DNA of 64,000 nt. Source: Chondrosia reniformis. Lineage: Eukaryota > Porifera > Demospongiae > Chondrillida > Chondrillidae. The stretch is taken from the NCBI GenBank assembly GCA_947172415.1, contig OX359192.1:3474501-3538500 (forward strand), in the 5' to 3' direction. The notes under the pieces are model-generated. The model saw only the letters and a list, made by a program, of their open reading frames with translations. It ran no database searches and was not told the DNA's origin. Positions 27,015 to 41,600 of this stretch are shown here, piece after piece. The translations under genes and the position numbers were made by a program. Position 1 is the first letter of the stretch. Each line of letters begins with the position of its first letter.

Positions 27015-28329
27015 ACTAGTTGTATGTACTAGTGAGTAGTTGTATGTACTAGTTCTATGTACTAGTTCTATGTACAAGTGCTCTGTCCTAGTTGTATGTA
27101 GAAATTGTATGTACTAGTTGTATGTCCTCGTAATTATCTGTATGTACTAGTCGTACATACTATTTTTTGTAGGTATATGTACTAGTTGTATGTACTAGTT
27201 GTGTGTAATTGTTTTACGTACTAGTTATATTTACTACTTATGGGTTTTATGTATCAGTTGTATGTACTAGCTGTATTTACTACTAGTTGTATGTACTAGT
27301 TGTGTGTGCCACTAGTTGTATGTGCTAGTTGTATTTACTTGTTATATGTACTAGTTGTATGTACTAGTTGTATATATGTTCTAGTAAGTAGTTGTATGTA
27401 CTAATTATATGCACTAGTTGTTTATTCTGGCTGAATGTACGGGTTGTAGTTATTAGTTGTATGTACTAATTGTATGTACTAGTTGTATGTACTAGTAACT
27501 AGATGTATGTTCTATTTGTATGTAATAGTTTTAGGCTTTTTATAGTACTAGTTATAGTGGGTACTAGGTAAGTACAAGTTGTAGGTACTACCTGTTTGAA
27601 CAATTTGTATGTACTAATTTCATGTACTATTTGTATGTACTAATTATATACACTAATTATTTGTTCTATGTGTATGTACTACTTGTATGTACTTGTTATG
27701 TACTAATTGTATGTACTAGTTGTATATACTAGTAAGTAGTTGCATGTACTAGTTATATGTACTAGTTGTATGTGTATGTACTAGTTTTATGTAGTAGTAG
27801 TGTGTATTAGTTTTATGTAATTGGTGTATGTACTCATTGTATGTACTAGTGTTTTGAACTAGTACTAGTTGTATTAACTAATTGTTGGTACTAGTTGTGT
27901 GTACTAGTTGTATGTAGTCATTATGAACCAATTGTATGTTCTAGTTGTATGTATTAGCTATGTACTAATTGTATATACTAGTGGTATGTAGTATTTTTAT
28001 GTAATTATTGTAAGTACTAGTTGTGTGTACTAGTCTTATGTACTAGGTGTGTGTACTATATATATGTTCTAATTTAAGTGTAAGTACTGATTATATGTAC
28101 GAATTTTGTGTAATTGTTGTATATACTACTTGTGTTTACTAGTTTTATGTACTAGTTGTATGTACTAGGTGTGTACTAGTTGTATGTACTAGTTGTATGT
28201 ATTAGTTCTATGTACTAGTTGCTAGTTGAATGTAGTAGTTTTATGTTCTCATTCTTTGAACTAGTTCTATATAATATTTGTAGTTTTAGTTGTATGAACT
28301 AGTTGTATTTACTAGTTGTATGTATAGTC
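27015..28329 (+). repeat. 13-bp satellite array, forward
   Basis: Forward array outside the large duplication, with a recurring phrase TTATAGTGGGTACTAGG (27552) also found near 35985 and 41965 (with a one-base change). No gene seen. Confidence 0.93.
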
Positions 28330-31300
28330 GTGGGAATTGGAGGCTGTTGTTCCGAGCTGACAAGAGGATGGGTATTGTCCAGTTCAACCCCCCGACGGAG
28401 CAGGGTGCTTAGCCCCTCATGTGGCGTCCTGTGACTAAATCAGCCTCCCTACCAGTATGGGCTAACCCCCTGTCTGGCAGCTTCACTGGGTTACGTTGCG
28501 CCATGAGAATGACAATTTTCAAGACAGGCTGTGGCCTAGGTGCACCAGTGGTGAAGAAAACCCTGGGTCAACCAGAATAGGTGATACCACTGGTGCCTCA
28601 CAGGTAGATGTACCTGAATGTAATAGTCTTTCGTCGGTTCCCATGACGGGCCAACCAGCCCTATGGACCGAGGAAATGGTTAGGGCACTAATTGATTGCT
28701 TTGAGCGATCTGAACCCAAAAGAGGTGGTTATCAGAAACATTTAGAGCGGGAATGGCTGAACAAATACCCACATTTGCCTCAGACTGGTCGAACCCATGC
28801 CTTCCAAGCCAAAAGGAACTTGGTAGGAGACGAAGTATTGCAAGTAACGAGTAGCCGAGATTTAGATTTGGTTAATGATGCACCGCAAGGTGCCTCTAGA
28901 AGGAGAAGGATCCAAGGGGTGATCTGGAACCTTCAGAGGGATAATATCCTCATGGAGCTCTACCGAGAAAGTAAGCCCATGGAAAAGGGGTATGCCGAGC
29001 GGTTGTACCGGGCTTGGAATGCTAAAATGCCAGACCATAAAACCACAAAAGTAGCGCTAACTATGAGAATTACTAGAATCCGAAGAGGTCAAGGTCTCTC
29101 GAGACTAAACCTTATGGAACCTGACTCTTGTGGTTTAGCCACCCTAACTGAGACTGTGGAGGAAGGTGTGGGAGCCCAGGGGCAGGGTGAGCTTCACCAA
29201 GTTCAGGCTGTGACTGAACAAAATGGTGAGCTGCCTGCAGCCCCTGTTGAAACTCCTACAAATGATCATCCTAGTCCAAGGACAAGTGGCAATGATCAAC
29301 TGATGCAACTTTTAGGCAAAGCAAAAGATGCCTGTCTCCGAAAGAAACCTGGAGATTTCTCTGATAGAAAACCCTGTGAGGCAGTGCGGTTCAACCATGT
29401 TGATACGGACTGCTTCAGGAGGCCAATAATTGGGTGGAGAAAGAGTGGCAGGAAGGCCCTAGGTCGGCCTGGCCCCCGAACTGCCTATTCTACTCTGTTG
29501 CTATGGCTGTGAGGGGAAAAACAACCTACGAATCGCAGCCATGAAACCAGGGAAGGAAATCAGATAATCAGAAGGGAAGTAAGAGACAGGAAGGTCACAT
29601 AAGTGACATGAAGGCCAAAGGCCTTAGGTTTAGAAGACTGCTTGCCTGGTTGGATGTGGAAATAGCACGCCAACAGAGTAATAATCCTATGACCAAACGC
29701 CAGAAAGTACTCCGAAGAAAGCTTAGGAGGGAGTTCCATTCATTAAACCTGAATGTGCTGATCAGAGCTCGGGAACAGACACTGGGGAAACTCAGGGTCT
29801 GGAACGCAGGAAATTCCAGGAACAAAACAACCTTTCGAATACCCAAAGGAAGTTCCAGATGAATGGCAATGTTCCAACCTCCAATGAAGCTCCCTCAATT
29901 GAGGTAGTAAGAGACTTTTGGACAAAGATTGTAGGTACTGTTGGTAAGGTCAACAAAGACGACCCACGGGTGAAAGAATGGCTTAAGGAAATCAAAAAGA
30001 GGGTGGGTAGAACCTCCTCTGAAGGTCCGGATAGCATCGATGAGACCAAACTGAGGAAAGCCTTGAAAAAGGCAAAAAGCTGGTCAGCCCCTGGGCCGGA
30101 TGGCATTCACACTTTTTGGTGGAAAGCACTCCCCTCTGCACAGTCTGCCTTGGCAGATGTACTACGGAGGGTGGTGAGTGGAGATCTGGTTTACAAGGGG
30201 TCGCAATTTACTCATCCCAAAAAGTTGACCCGAAAAGTGTGGCCAACTACCGACCTATTGCGTGTCTCAAAACAATGTACAAGGCTGTCACAGCATACAT
30301 GGCATCAGAACTACTCACTCATACCTACACTAATGATCTTTTGCCTATGGCTCAATGGGCCATGAAAAAAGGAGGTGGGACTGTGTGGACTGTCTACTGC
30401 TGGATCAATCAATTGGTCTAGATGCCAAAATTATGGGCAAGCCACTTAGTGTGGCATGGATCGATTATGAGAATGCATATGACAGAGTCCCTCACAAGTG
30501 GGTGATGAAGGTGCTAAAAACCATCAAGTGCCCAGGTTGGATCCGGAGGTCTATAGAGCTCTTCTCCAAACACTGGGCTACTGTGCTTGAGTTGAGGAAT
30601 GCGGGGAAGGTGTTAGGAGCACCCCTGTTAAATATAACAAGGGACTCTTCCAAGGAGACTCCTTATCGCCACTCCTCTTTTGTCTGGCCATAGCTCCCAT
30701 ATCCCAAGTTCTTAACAGAACCAAGGGATATACCCTCTGGCATGATGGGGAAAGGAACACCATGTCACACTTGTTCTGGAGGGCCTGATAAATTCAGGAA
30801 AGCCATGGAATGTGTGAAGAAAACCTCAAATGCCATTGACATGAGGTTTGGAGTGAGAAAGTGTGGAACAGCTCACATGCAAAAGGGGAAGGTTCTGGCT
30901 GTCCCAGACAACCCTGAACAGAGTGAATCCATAAGGGGCCTTGAAAAAGTACTAGTTATAAGTACCTAGGGCTAGAACAACAGTTTGAGGTAGATGACAG
31001 CAAGGTCAAAGCTTGCTTGATCAACTAATTGAGGAGGAGACTCCACAAAGTGTTGGGCTCTCACCTCAATGGTAAGAATGCTGCAGAAGCCTCTAACATG
31101 TTGTGTGCCTCTCTATTGAGATACTCTTACCCAGTTTTGTAGTGGACTCAAAGTGAGCTTCCAAAACTAGACCGAATGGTGAGAAAGATCATGAGAAAGT
31201 ACCAGTGTCATCACTATAACTCTGCCATTGAGAAGGTAAACTTGCCTCGCTCTCAAGGTGTTAGAGGGCTCTGTAGTTTTCCTTTGGATCACGACAGGGC

Positions 31301-32618
31301 TGTTGTGAATCTGGCAAGATACCTCCATACTGCCAATCATCCACTCACAGCTGTTGTGGTTAAACACCAAAAGTGGCTGGAGTGCTCAAAGCAGAGGAGG
31401 ACTGTCTTGAAAGAAGCCAGATTGATACTGGGAAGCCACAGAATAGAACTAGAACCGGAAATGGGGCTAAGGACAGATCCCTCACAAGGTAGTGTAAGAG
31501 AATGGAGGAGAGTGGCACATGAGCTCCGGGAGGCTCAGACTAGAAAGGTTAAAAAGTAACCTAGCCGAAAAGTCTCACCAGGGCTCATACCACACACAGG
31601 TCACAAATAGGGAGTCTTATGTGTGGCTTTCTTAGGGGAGACTCAGACCTCAAACTGAGGCTCTGATTCTCGCAGCCCAAGAAGATGTTCTGCACACTAG
31701 GTGGTACCAAAATAGGATTCTGAAGAATTCTAGCCTCCTAATGTGCAGAGAATGTGGCAAGGCTCTGGAAACAGTCAAACACATACTAAACATGTGTGAG
31801 CCCAAAGGATTTTCTCTCTACAAAGAGAGACATGACCGGGCAATACTGATAGTGTTGTGGAGACTGTTGAAAGAATATGGATTCAAGCAGGAAGAGCCCT
31901 GGTACAAACTAGAAGCAAAACCAGTCTATGAGAATAGGTCTGTCAAAATCTTGTGGGATCCTAGTATCCCTACAGATGATGAAATGACAGAAAGAAGGCC
32001 AGACTTAGTGGTTGAGGATCGGCTATGTAAGTCCATCTTCATTATTGAGATGTCAGTTCCTACTGACAGTAATATTAATGGAAGATGGCAAGAGAAGTTC
32101 CAAAAGTACCAGAAGCTGGCGGTTGACATGAGGAAACAATTTAGGGGCTACCAAATTAAGGTAGTCCTGATAATAATTGGTGCTTTGGGGACAGTGGACA
32201 TGCTCCTGGAAGACCTTAGGGGAATTCCAAAGCTGTCAAAAAGTGCAGTAGAAGTGATGAGAGCCATGCGGAGAACTGTTCTCTGTACGGCTGTGAGGAT
32301 ATTGAGGCGACATCTACCTGTTGAGGGATTAGGGCCTGGACGATAAGTAATCCTGTCCCAGTCCTTGCCTGTCAACCTCTGGAAAGCAGTGGTGGATTTG
32401 GGTATGGAGGTACTTCCTCCTATTATGACGGTCAAATTTGGCCCGACGTGCACCTGTCTGCTGCTGCCGGAAGGAGGCAAAGCCGAGGCTTCTGGCTAAA
32501 AATCCAAAGAAGGGAAAACATAAGGGACTAAGGGTTGTCCAAGCCAGATACTCCTTGCCTAAGTTAACTAAGACAGGAAGTAACAAGGTTCTCTGTTAAG
32601 GCTTTTGTTTCTGAAGTA
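28330..32618 (+). mobile_element. RLE-type non-LTR retrotransposon, copy 3 (older, degraded)
   Basis: Independent insertion of the same family: ends match copy 1 but both flanks differ. Divergence by eye is a few percent plus indels. It keeps an open codon at each of the three positions where copies 1 and 2 have stops, and the base that they lost near 4011, so it helps to reconstruct the reading frame. It also sits in forward satellite with the same polarity as copies 1 and 2. Confidence 0.9.
28496..32346 (+). pseudogene. Retrotransposon polyprotein, copy 3 (many lesions)
   Basis: The N-terminal frame is open from 28496 across both Myb-like repeats until a one-base deletion near 29409. Further damage: a deletion of roughly 30 bases near 29805, loss of part of the segment near 30190, a one-base loss near 30611, a deletion near 30772 that removes the YMDD active-site motif, and stops near 31026, 31140 and 31632. 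The C-terminal part (31741-32346) is open for 201 codons and retains the CCHC knuckle, RRPDLVV and IEM motifs. With the polymerase active site gone it is certainly dead. Confidence 0.88.
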
Positions 32619-35600
32619 TACTAGGTGTATGTACTATTCATATATACTAGTTATATGTGTATGTACTAGTTATATGTACTAGTTATATGCAGTACTTATG
32701 TGTACTAGTTGTATGTACTAATTTTATGCACTGGGAGTATGTACTAGTTTTATGTACTAGTTGTATATACTAGTACTAGGTACACTTAATAGTTGTATGT
32801 TGTAGTTGCATGTAGTAATTGCATGTACGAATTGTATGTACTGGTTGTATGTATATATTACTTGTATGTCCTAGCTGTGCACTAGTTGTATATACTAGTT
32901 TTATGTGGTAGTTTTATGTTCACTTTCTATGAACTAGCTCTATGTACTGGTGTCTTGTTGTTCATACTAGTTGTATTCATGAGTTTTATTATTTCTTTCT
33001 ATGTACTAGTTGCATGTACTAGTTTCTAGTTAGTTTTGCGCACTGGTTGCGTGTACTAGTTGCAAATATTACTTGTATGTCCTAGTTGTATATACTAAGT
33101 GTATGTACTATTTATATATACTTGTTATATGTGTATGTACTAGTTATATGTACTATTTATATGCAGTACTTGTGTGTACTAGTTGTATGTACTAATTTTA
33201 GGTCTAGTTTTATGTACTAGTTGTAGATACTAGTCGTATGTACTAGTTATAACTTACAACTAGTACATACTAGTACATACTAGTTGTATGAAGTAGTTTT
33301 ATGTACTAGTTGTGAATGATCGTATATACTCGTTGCTAGTGTTATTTACTAGTTGTATGTACTAGTTGTATGAACTAGTACTAGTTATATTTACTCGTTG
33401 AAGATACTAAATGTATGTACTAGTTGTATGAACTCGTTTTTGGACTAGTTGATTGTACTAGTTGTATAAAGTAGTTATATTTACTAGTTGTATGAACTAG
33501 TAACATGTACTAGTTGTATGTACTTGTACTAGGTTTATTTACTAGTTGTAGGTAAAAGTTGTATGTACAGGTTTAATGTAATAGGTGTATGTACCAATTC
33601 TATGTTCTAGTTGTATATACTAGTTGTATGTACTAGTTATGTTGTAGTTGTTCGTGGTAGTTGTATTAACTAGTTTTATGCACCTTTTATGTACTAGTTG
33701 TATGAACTAGTTGTAGGTACTATTACTGGTAATATTAAATAGTTGAAGGTACTACTTTTATGTACTAGTTATATGAACTAGTTGTATATACTATTTACTA
33801 GTTGCATATACTAGTTTTATGTTCTGGTTGTATGTACTATTTTTATGTACTAGTTATATGTCCTAGTTATATGTACTAGTTACTAGTTATAAGTTCTAGT
33901 TGTATCTTCTAAATGTATGTACTAGTTGTACGTACTAGTTGTGTGTACAAGTTGTAGGCACTAGTTGTAGGTACTGGTAATATTAACAATTTGTAGGTAC
34001 TACTTGTGTGTACTAGTAATGTGTACTATTTTTATGTACTATTTACTAATTGTATGTACTAATTGCATGGTCTGGTTGGATGTACTAGTTGTATGAACCA
34101 GTAATATGTACTAGTTGTCTGCACTAGTTGTATGTACTAATTGTAGGTCTAGTTTTATGTACTAGTTGTATGAACTAGTACTAGTTATATTTACTCGTTG
34201 AAGATCCGAAATGTACGTAGAAGTTGCATGAACTAGTTTTATGGACTAGTTCATTGTACTAGTTGTATGTAGTAGTTACATTTACTAGTTGTATGAACCA
34301 GTCACATGCACTAGTTGTATGGAGTAGTACCTTGTTTATTTACTAGTTGTATATAGGTCCAAGTTGTATGTACAGGTTTAATGTAATGGTTGTGTGTACC
34401 AATTGTGTGTTCTAGTTGTATATACGAGTTGTATGTACTAGTTTTGTTTTAATTGTTTGTGCTAGTTGTGTAAACTAGTTGTATGTACTATTTATGTACT
34501 AGTTGTATGAACTAGTTGTATGAAATAGTTGTAGGTACTATTACTGGTAATATTAACTAGTTGTAAGTACTAGTTGTGTGTACTATACAGTAATATGTAC
34601 TAGTTGTGTGTACTAGTTGTATGTACTAGTTGTAGATACTAGTCGTATACACTAGTTGTAAGTAATTGTTATATGTACTAGTTGTATTAAGTAGTTTTAT
34701 GTACTAGTTGTATGTTCAAATTGTTTTTACTAGTTTTGTGTACTATTTACTAGTTGTATGTACTAGTTGTATGTACTTGTTGTATGTACTAGTTGTACGT
34801 ACTACTTATATATACTAGTTGTGTGTAATCGTTGTATGTCCTAGTTATATTTAGTAGTTGTATGTACTAGATGTATGTACTAGTTGTATGTAATAGTTAT
34901 ATGTACTAGTTGTATATACTAGTTGTAGGTTCTAGTACTAGTTGTACTAGGTATTAGATAGGTTCTAGTTGCATGTACTAGTTCAATGTACTAATGTTAT
35001 GTTCAAGTGTATATTCTAAATGTCTATAATCTTTATATGTACTAGTTACCTTTGTATGGACTAGTTTTATGTAGTAGTTGTGTGTACTAGTTATATGTGT
35101 ATGTAATAAGTATATGTACTAGTTGTATGTACTAGGTATAGGTAATAATTATAGGTTCTAGTACTAGTTATAGTGGTTACTAGGTGGGTACAAGTTGTAT
35201 GTACTAGCTGTTTGTACTACTTGTATGTTCTAATTGACTGTACTAGTTGATTTTACTAGTTGTATGTACTAGTACTAATTATATTTACTAGTTGTAGGTA
35301 CAAGTTGTATGTAGTAGTTGTATGTAATAGTTGAATGTAATAGTTTATGTACTAGTTGTATGCACTAGTTCTATGTATACATTACTTGTATGAACTAACT
35401 GTGTACTAGTTGTTTATACTAGTTTTATGTAGTAGTTTTAAGTTCACGTTCTATGAACTAGCTGTATGTACTGGTGACTTGATGTTGTATGTATGAGTTT
35501 CATGTACTCTTACTATGTACTTGTTGCATGTACTAGTTTCAAGTTGTATGTACTAGTTGTACTGGTTGTGTGGACTAGTTGTTTATAATACTTGTATATC

Positions 35601-38600
35601 CTAGTTGTATGTACTAGGTGTCCTAGTTATATGTTCTATATGTGTCCGATTGTTGTATGTACTCACAATATTTACTATTTCTAGTTACTAGTTGTATGTA
35701 CTAGTTCTTGTACCAGTAACTAGTTGTAGGTTCTAGTTGTACGTACTAATTGTATGTATTATATGTATGTACTAGTTTTATGTTCTAATGTTTTGTATTA
35801 GTTGTATGTATGTTGTGTGTACTAGTTGTATATAGTCGTTGTCTGTACTGTTTACAGGTACTAGTTGTGTTTACTAGTTGTATGCACTAGTTATATGAAC
35901 GAGTTGTAAGTTCTAGTTATATGTACTAGTTGTATATATGTTCTAGCTGTATGTAATAGTTATAGGTTCTTTATGGTACTAGTTATAGTGGGTACTAGGT
36001 AAGTACAAGTTGTATGTACTACCTGTTTGTTCTATTTGTATGTACTAATTGCATGTATTAATTATATGTACTAGTTGTATGTACTAGTTCTGTACCACTT
36101 GTATATACTTCTTGTATGTAGTAGTTGTAAGTGCTATTTATATGTACTAATTATATGTGTATGTACTAGTTTTATGTAGTAGTTGTGTGTACTAGTTGTA
36201 TGTACTAGTTGTATGTAGTAGGTGTATATACTAATTGTATCTACTAGTGTTTTGTACCAGTACTAGTTGTTTTAACTAATTGGAGGTACTAGTTGTGTGA
36301 ACTAGGTGTATGTAGTCATTATCAACCAATTGTATATAGTTGTATGTATTAGCTGTGTACTAATTGTATGTACTAGTTGTTTGTACTAGTCTTATGTACT
36401 AGGTGTAAGTACTATATATATGTACTAGTTATATGTGTATTCACTGAATATATGTATTAGTTTTGTGTAATTGTTGTATGTACTAGTTGTATGCACTAGT
36501 TGTATGTCATCGTTGTATTTTCTAGTTGTGGGTACTAGTTTTATGTACTAGTTGTACGCATCATATATATGTACTAGTTGTATGTACTAGTTGTAGGTTC
36601 TAGTACTAGTTATACTAGGTACTAGTTGTATGTATTAGTTGTATGTACTAGTTCTAGGTAATTGTTGTTGGTTCTAGTGCTAGTTTTACCAGGTACTAGG
36701 TGGGTTCTAGTTGTATGTACTAGTTGTTTGTACTATTTGTATGTACTAGTTGTATGTAGTAGTAACTAGTTGTATGTACTAGTTGTATGTGTCTAGTTGT
36801 ATGTGTCTAGTTGTATATACTCATTGTATATACTAGTTGCATGTTCTAGGCGCATGTACTACTTGTATGTTCTAGCTGTTTGTACTAGTTGTATGTAATA
36901 GTTCTATGTACTAGTTTTATGTATTAGTTGAATGTACTAGTTGTATGTAAATCCTAGTTGTTGGTTCTAATTTTATGTACTAATTGCATGTACTATTTGT
37001 ATGTATTCTTTGTATGTACTAATACTAGCTATAGTTTTACGGTGTGTGTACTGGTTGTATCTACTAGTTGTAGGTTCTAATTGTATACACTCATTGTTTA
37101 TATTAGTTGTTTGTACTAGTTGTATGTACTAGTTGCAGCCAATTGTTGTATATACTAGTTGTGTGTGCTGGATTTAAGTACTAGTACTAGTTCTGTTTGC
37201 TAGTTGTAGGTACTAGTAATATTTCCTTGTTGTAGGTTCAAGTTGTATGTTCCAGTTGTGTGCACTAATGGTAAGTAACAGTCACTTGTTGTATGCACTA
37301 TATAGTTGTGCTTTCTAGTTATATGTACTGGTTGTATGTACCAGTTGTATGTACTAGTATATACTAGATATATTTTCTAGTTATATGTACTTGTTGTATG
37401 TATTAGGTGTATGTACTAGTTAATGGATTAGTTGTATATACTAGGTGAATGTACTAGTGGTGTGTACTAGTTGTATGAACTCTAGATTTATATACTAGAT
37501 GTATACCAGTTGTATGTACTAGTTGTGGTTCTAGTTTTATGTAAAAGTTGTATGTACTAGTTGTGTATACCAGTTGTATGTATTATATATTGCGTGAACT
37601 AGTTTAATGTACTAGTTATATGTATTAGTTGTATGTACTATGTATATGTACTAGTTTAATGTTCTAGTTATATGAACTATTTGTACGTACTAGTTGTATG
37701 CACTAGATGTGTGTACTACTTCTATGTACTCATTAGTAGTTGTATCTACTAGTTGTGTGTTCTTGTTTATGTACTAGTTGTATGTACTAATACTCGTTAT
37801 ATTTACTAGTCACAGGTATTAGTTGTGTATACTAGTTGTATGTACTACTACTAGTTATATTTACTAGGTTTAATTATTAGTTGAATGTATTACTTGTAAT
37901 TAATAGTTGTATTTACTAGTTGTATATACTAGATGTATTTACTAGTTATATTTACTCATAACTAGCTGTATGTGCCAGTTGTATGCTCTAGTTATATGTA
38001 CTAATACTAGTTTTATTTACTAGTCGTAGATACCAGTTGTATGTACCAGTTATATGTACTGGTACTAGGTATATTTAATATTTGTAGGTACTATATGTAT
38101 GTACTAGTTGTAGGTACTAGATTTATGTTCCAGTTGTAGGTAGTAGTTGTATGTATTAGTTGTATGTAATAGTTTTTATGTACTCGTTACTAGTTGTTGG
38201 TACAAATTGTATGTACTACATATACGTACTCATAACTAGTTGCATGTACCAGTTGAATGTACTAGTAACTAGTTGTATGTACTAGTTATATGTACTAGTT
38301 GTATGTATTAGTTGAATGTACTAGTTGTATGTTCCAGTTGTATGTACTAGTTGTATGTTCTAATTGTATGTACTAGTTGTATGTTCTAATTGTTTGTACT
38401 AGTTGTATGTACTGGTTGTATGTACTCGATACTAGTTGTGTGTACTAGTTGTACAGCCTAGTTATATGTACTGGTTGTATGATCTAATTGTTTGTACTAG
38501 TTGTATGTACTAGTTGTATGTACGCAATACTAGTTTTGTGTACTACTTGTATGTACGAGTTATATGTACTAGTTATATTTAGTGGTTGTATGTACTAATT

Positions 38601-41600
38601 GTATGTAGCAGTTTCATGTACTAGTTGTAAATATGCACTATTTATATGTACTAGTTGTTCTTATTATTTGTATGTACTAGATGTGTGTTCTAGTTGTATG
38701 TACTTGATATATTTAGTAGGTGTATGTTCTAGTTGAATGTACTAGTTGTTTGTACTTGTTGTATGTACTAGTTGTATGCACTATTTATATGTACTTGTTT
38801 AAGTACTAGTTGTATGTTCTAGTACCCGTTGTACTAATAACTAATTAGGTTCTAGTTGGATGTACTAGTTCAATATACCAGTTGTATGTTCTAGTTTATG
38901 TTCTAATTGCATACACTATTTATATGTACTAGTTACCTGTGTATGAATTAGTATTTTGTTGCAGTTGTGTTTACTAGTTATATGTACTAGTTGTGTATAC
39001 TAGTTGTATGTACTAGTTGTATGTACTAGTTGTAAGTACTAATTGAACGTTCGAGTACTAGTTATACTAGGTACTAGGTGGGTACTAGTTGTATGTACTA
39101 GTTGTATGGACTAGTTGTATGTATTAGTTGAATGTACTAGTTGTATGTTCCAGTTGTATGTACTAGTTGTATGTTCTAATTGTTTCTACTAGTTGTATGT
39201 ATTGGTTGTATGTACTCGATACTAGTTGTGTGTACTAGTTGTACAGCCTAGTAATATATACTGGTTGTATGTTCTAATTGTTTGTACTAGTTGTATGTAC
39301 TAGCTGTTTGTTCTATTTGTATGTCCTGATTGTATGTACTAGTTGATTTACTAGTTGTATGTACTAGAACAAGTTATATTTATAATTGTAGGTACAAGTT
39401 GTATGTAGTAGTTGTGTGTAATAGTTTATGTACTAGTTATATGTCCTAGTTGTCTATACTTGGTTTATGTACTCGTTCTATGGACTAGTTGTATGTACTA
39501 GTTATATCTAGTACTTGTGTGTACTAGTTGTATGTACAAATTTTATGGACTAGGTGTATGGACTAGTTTTATGTACTAGTATTAGTTGTCGGTACAATTT
39601 GTATGTAGTAGTTGCATGTAGTAGTTGTATAAACAAATTGTTTGTACTAGTTGCATGGACTAGTTATGTACCAATTGTATGTACTAGTTGTATGTATATA
39701 TTACTTGCATGTACTAGATTAGTACTAGTTGTATAATTACTAGTTTTATGTGGTAGTTTTATGTACACATTCTATGAGCTAGCTGTATGTACTAATGTCT
39801 TATTTTTCGTACTAGTTGTATGCATGAGTTTTATGTACTCTTTCTATGTACTAGTTGCATGTACTAGTTTCTAGTTGTATGTACTAGTTGTATGCACCGG
39901 TTGTGTGTACAAGTTGTATATATTACTTGTGTGTCCTAGTTGTATGTACTGGGTGTATGTACTATTTATATATACTAGTTATATGTGAATGTAGTAGTTA
40001 TATGTCCACGTTGTGTCTATTTATTGTATGTACTAACTCTATTTACTATTTGTAGTAACTAGTTGTATGTACTAGTTGTACGTACTAATTGTATGTATTA
40101 GGTGTATGTACTAGTTGTAAGTTCTAATTGTTTGTACTAGTTGCATGTACTAGTTGTATTTACGAGTTATATGTACTAGTTGTATGTTCTAGTTGGGTGT
40201 AATAACTGTATGTACTAGTTATACTTTCTAGTTGTAGGTACTAGTTGTATGTACTAGTTTTATGCTCTAGTTGTAAGTTCTAGTAGTAGTTATACAAGGT
40301 ACTAGGTAGATCCTAGTTATATTTACTGGATATAAGTTGTATGTAGTAGTTGTACATACAAGATGGGTGTAATTTGTGTACGTACTAGTTGTATGTACTA
40401 GTTGTATATACTATTTATATGTACTATGTATATGTGTATGTACTAGTTATCTTTAGTAGTTGTGTGAACTAGGCGTATATACTAGTTTTTTGTACTAGTT
40501 ATATGTACTAGTTGTATGTACTAGTTGTATGCACCATTTACATGGACTAGTTGTATATACTAGTTGTAAGTACTAGTTGTAAGTTCTAGTACTAGTTTAT
40601 ACTACGTACTAGGTTGGTTCTAGTTGTACGCACTAGTTGTATGTACTAGTTGTTTGTACTAGTTTTATGTACTGAATACAAGTTGTATGTACTAGTTGTA
40701 TGTACTAGTTATATGTACTAGTTGTTTGTACTAGTTGTATGTACTAATTGTATGTTCTAGTTATGTTGTAGTTGTATATAGTATTTATATGTACTAGTTT
40801 AATGTAGTAATTGTGTGTACTAGTTATATTTACTGGTTGTGTGTACTAGTTGTATGTTCAAGTACAAGTTATAACAAAGTATTAGGTAGGTACTAGTTGT
40901 ATGTACTAATCGTTTGAACTAGTTCTATATACTAATTGTATATTCACGTTTTATGTACTAGTTGTATGTACTGGTTGTATGCACTATTTAGATGTACTAG
41001 GTATATGTGTATGTGCTAGTTATATGTAGTAGTTGTGTGTACTACATGTATATACTAGTTGTATAAAGTAGTTATATGTACTAGTTGTATGTACAAGTTA
41101 TAGGTTCTAGTATTAGTTATACTAGGTACTAGGAAGATTTTAGTTGAATGTACTAGACACAAGTTGTATATACTATTTGTATGTATTAATTGTGTGTTAT
41201 TGTTGTTTGTACTTGTTGTATGCACTATTTATATGTATTAACTGTATGTACTAATAGTAAGTACTAGTTGTATGCTCTAGTACTAGTTATACAAGGTACT
41301 AAGTAGGTACTAGTTGTATGTACTAATTGTATGTAGTAGTTGTATGTACTAGTTGTATGTACTCGATACTAGTTGTAGGTTCTGGTACCAGTTCTACTAC
41401 GTGCTAAGTGGCTTCTAGTTGTATGTACTAGTTTTATGTACCACTTGTAGGTTCTAGTTTATGTTCTAGTTGTATATACTATTTATATGTGCTAGTTTTC
41501 TGTGAATTCACTAGTTTAATGTAGTAATTGTGTGTACTATATATATGTACTAGTTGTGTGTAGTAGTTGCATGTACTATTTATATGTACTGGGTATATGT

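Noticed and set aside
39554-39736. Cysteine-, leucine- and tyrosine-rich open frames in the satellite (also 56097-56360 and 60854-61045)
   Set aside because: The composition follows directly from translating the 13-bp unit; no gene signals.
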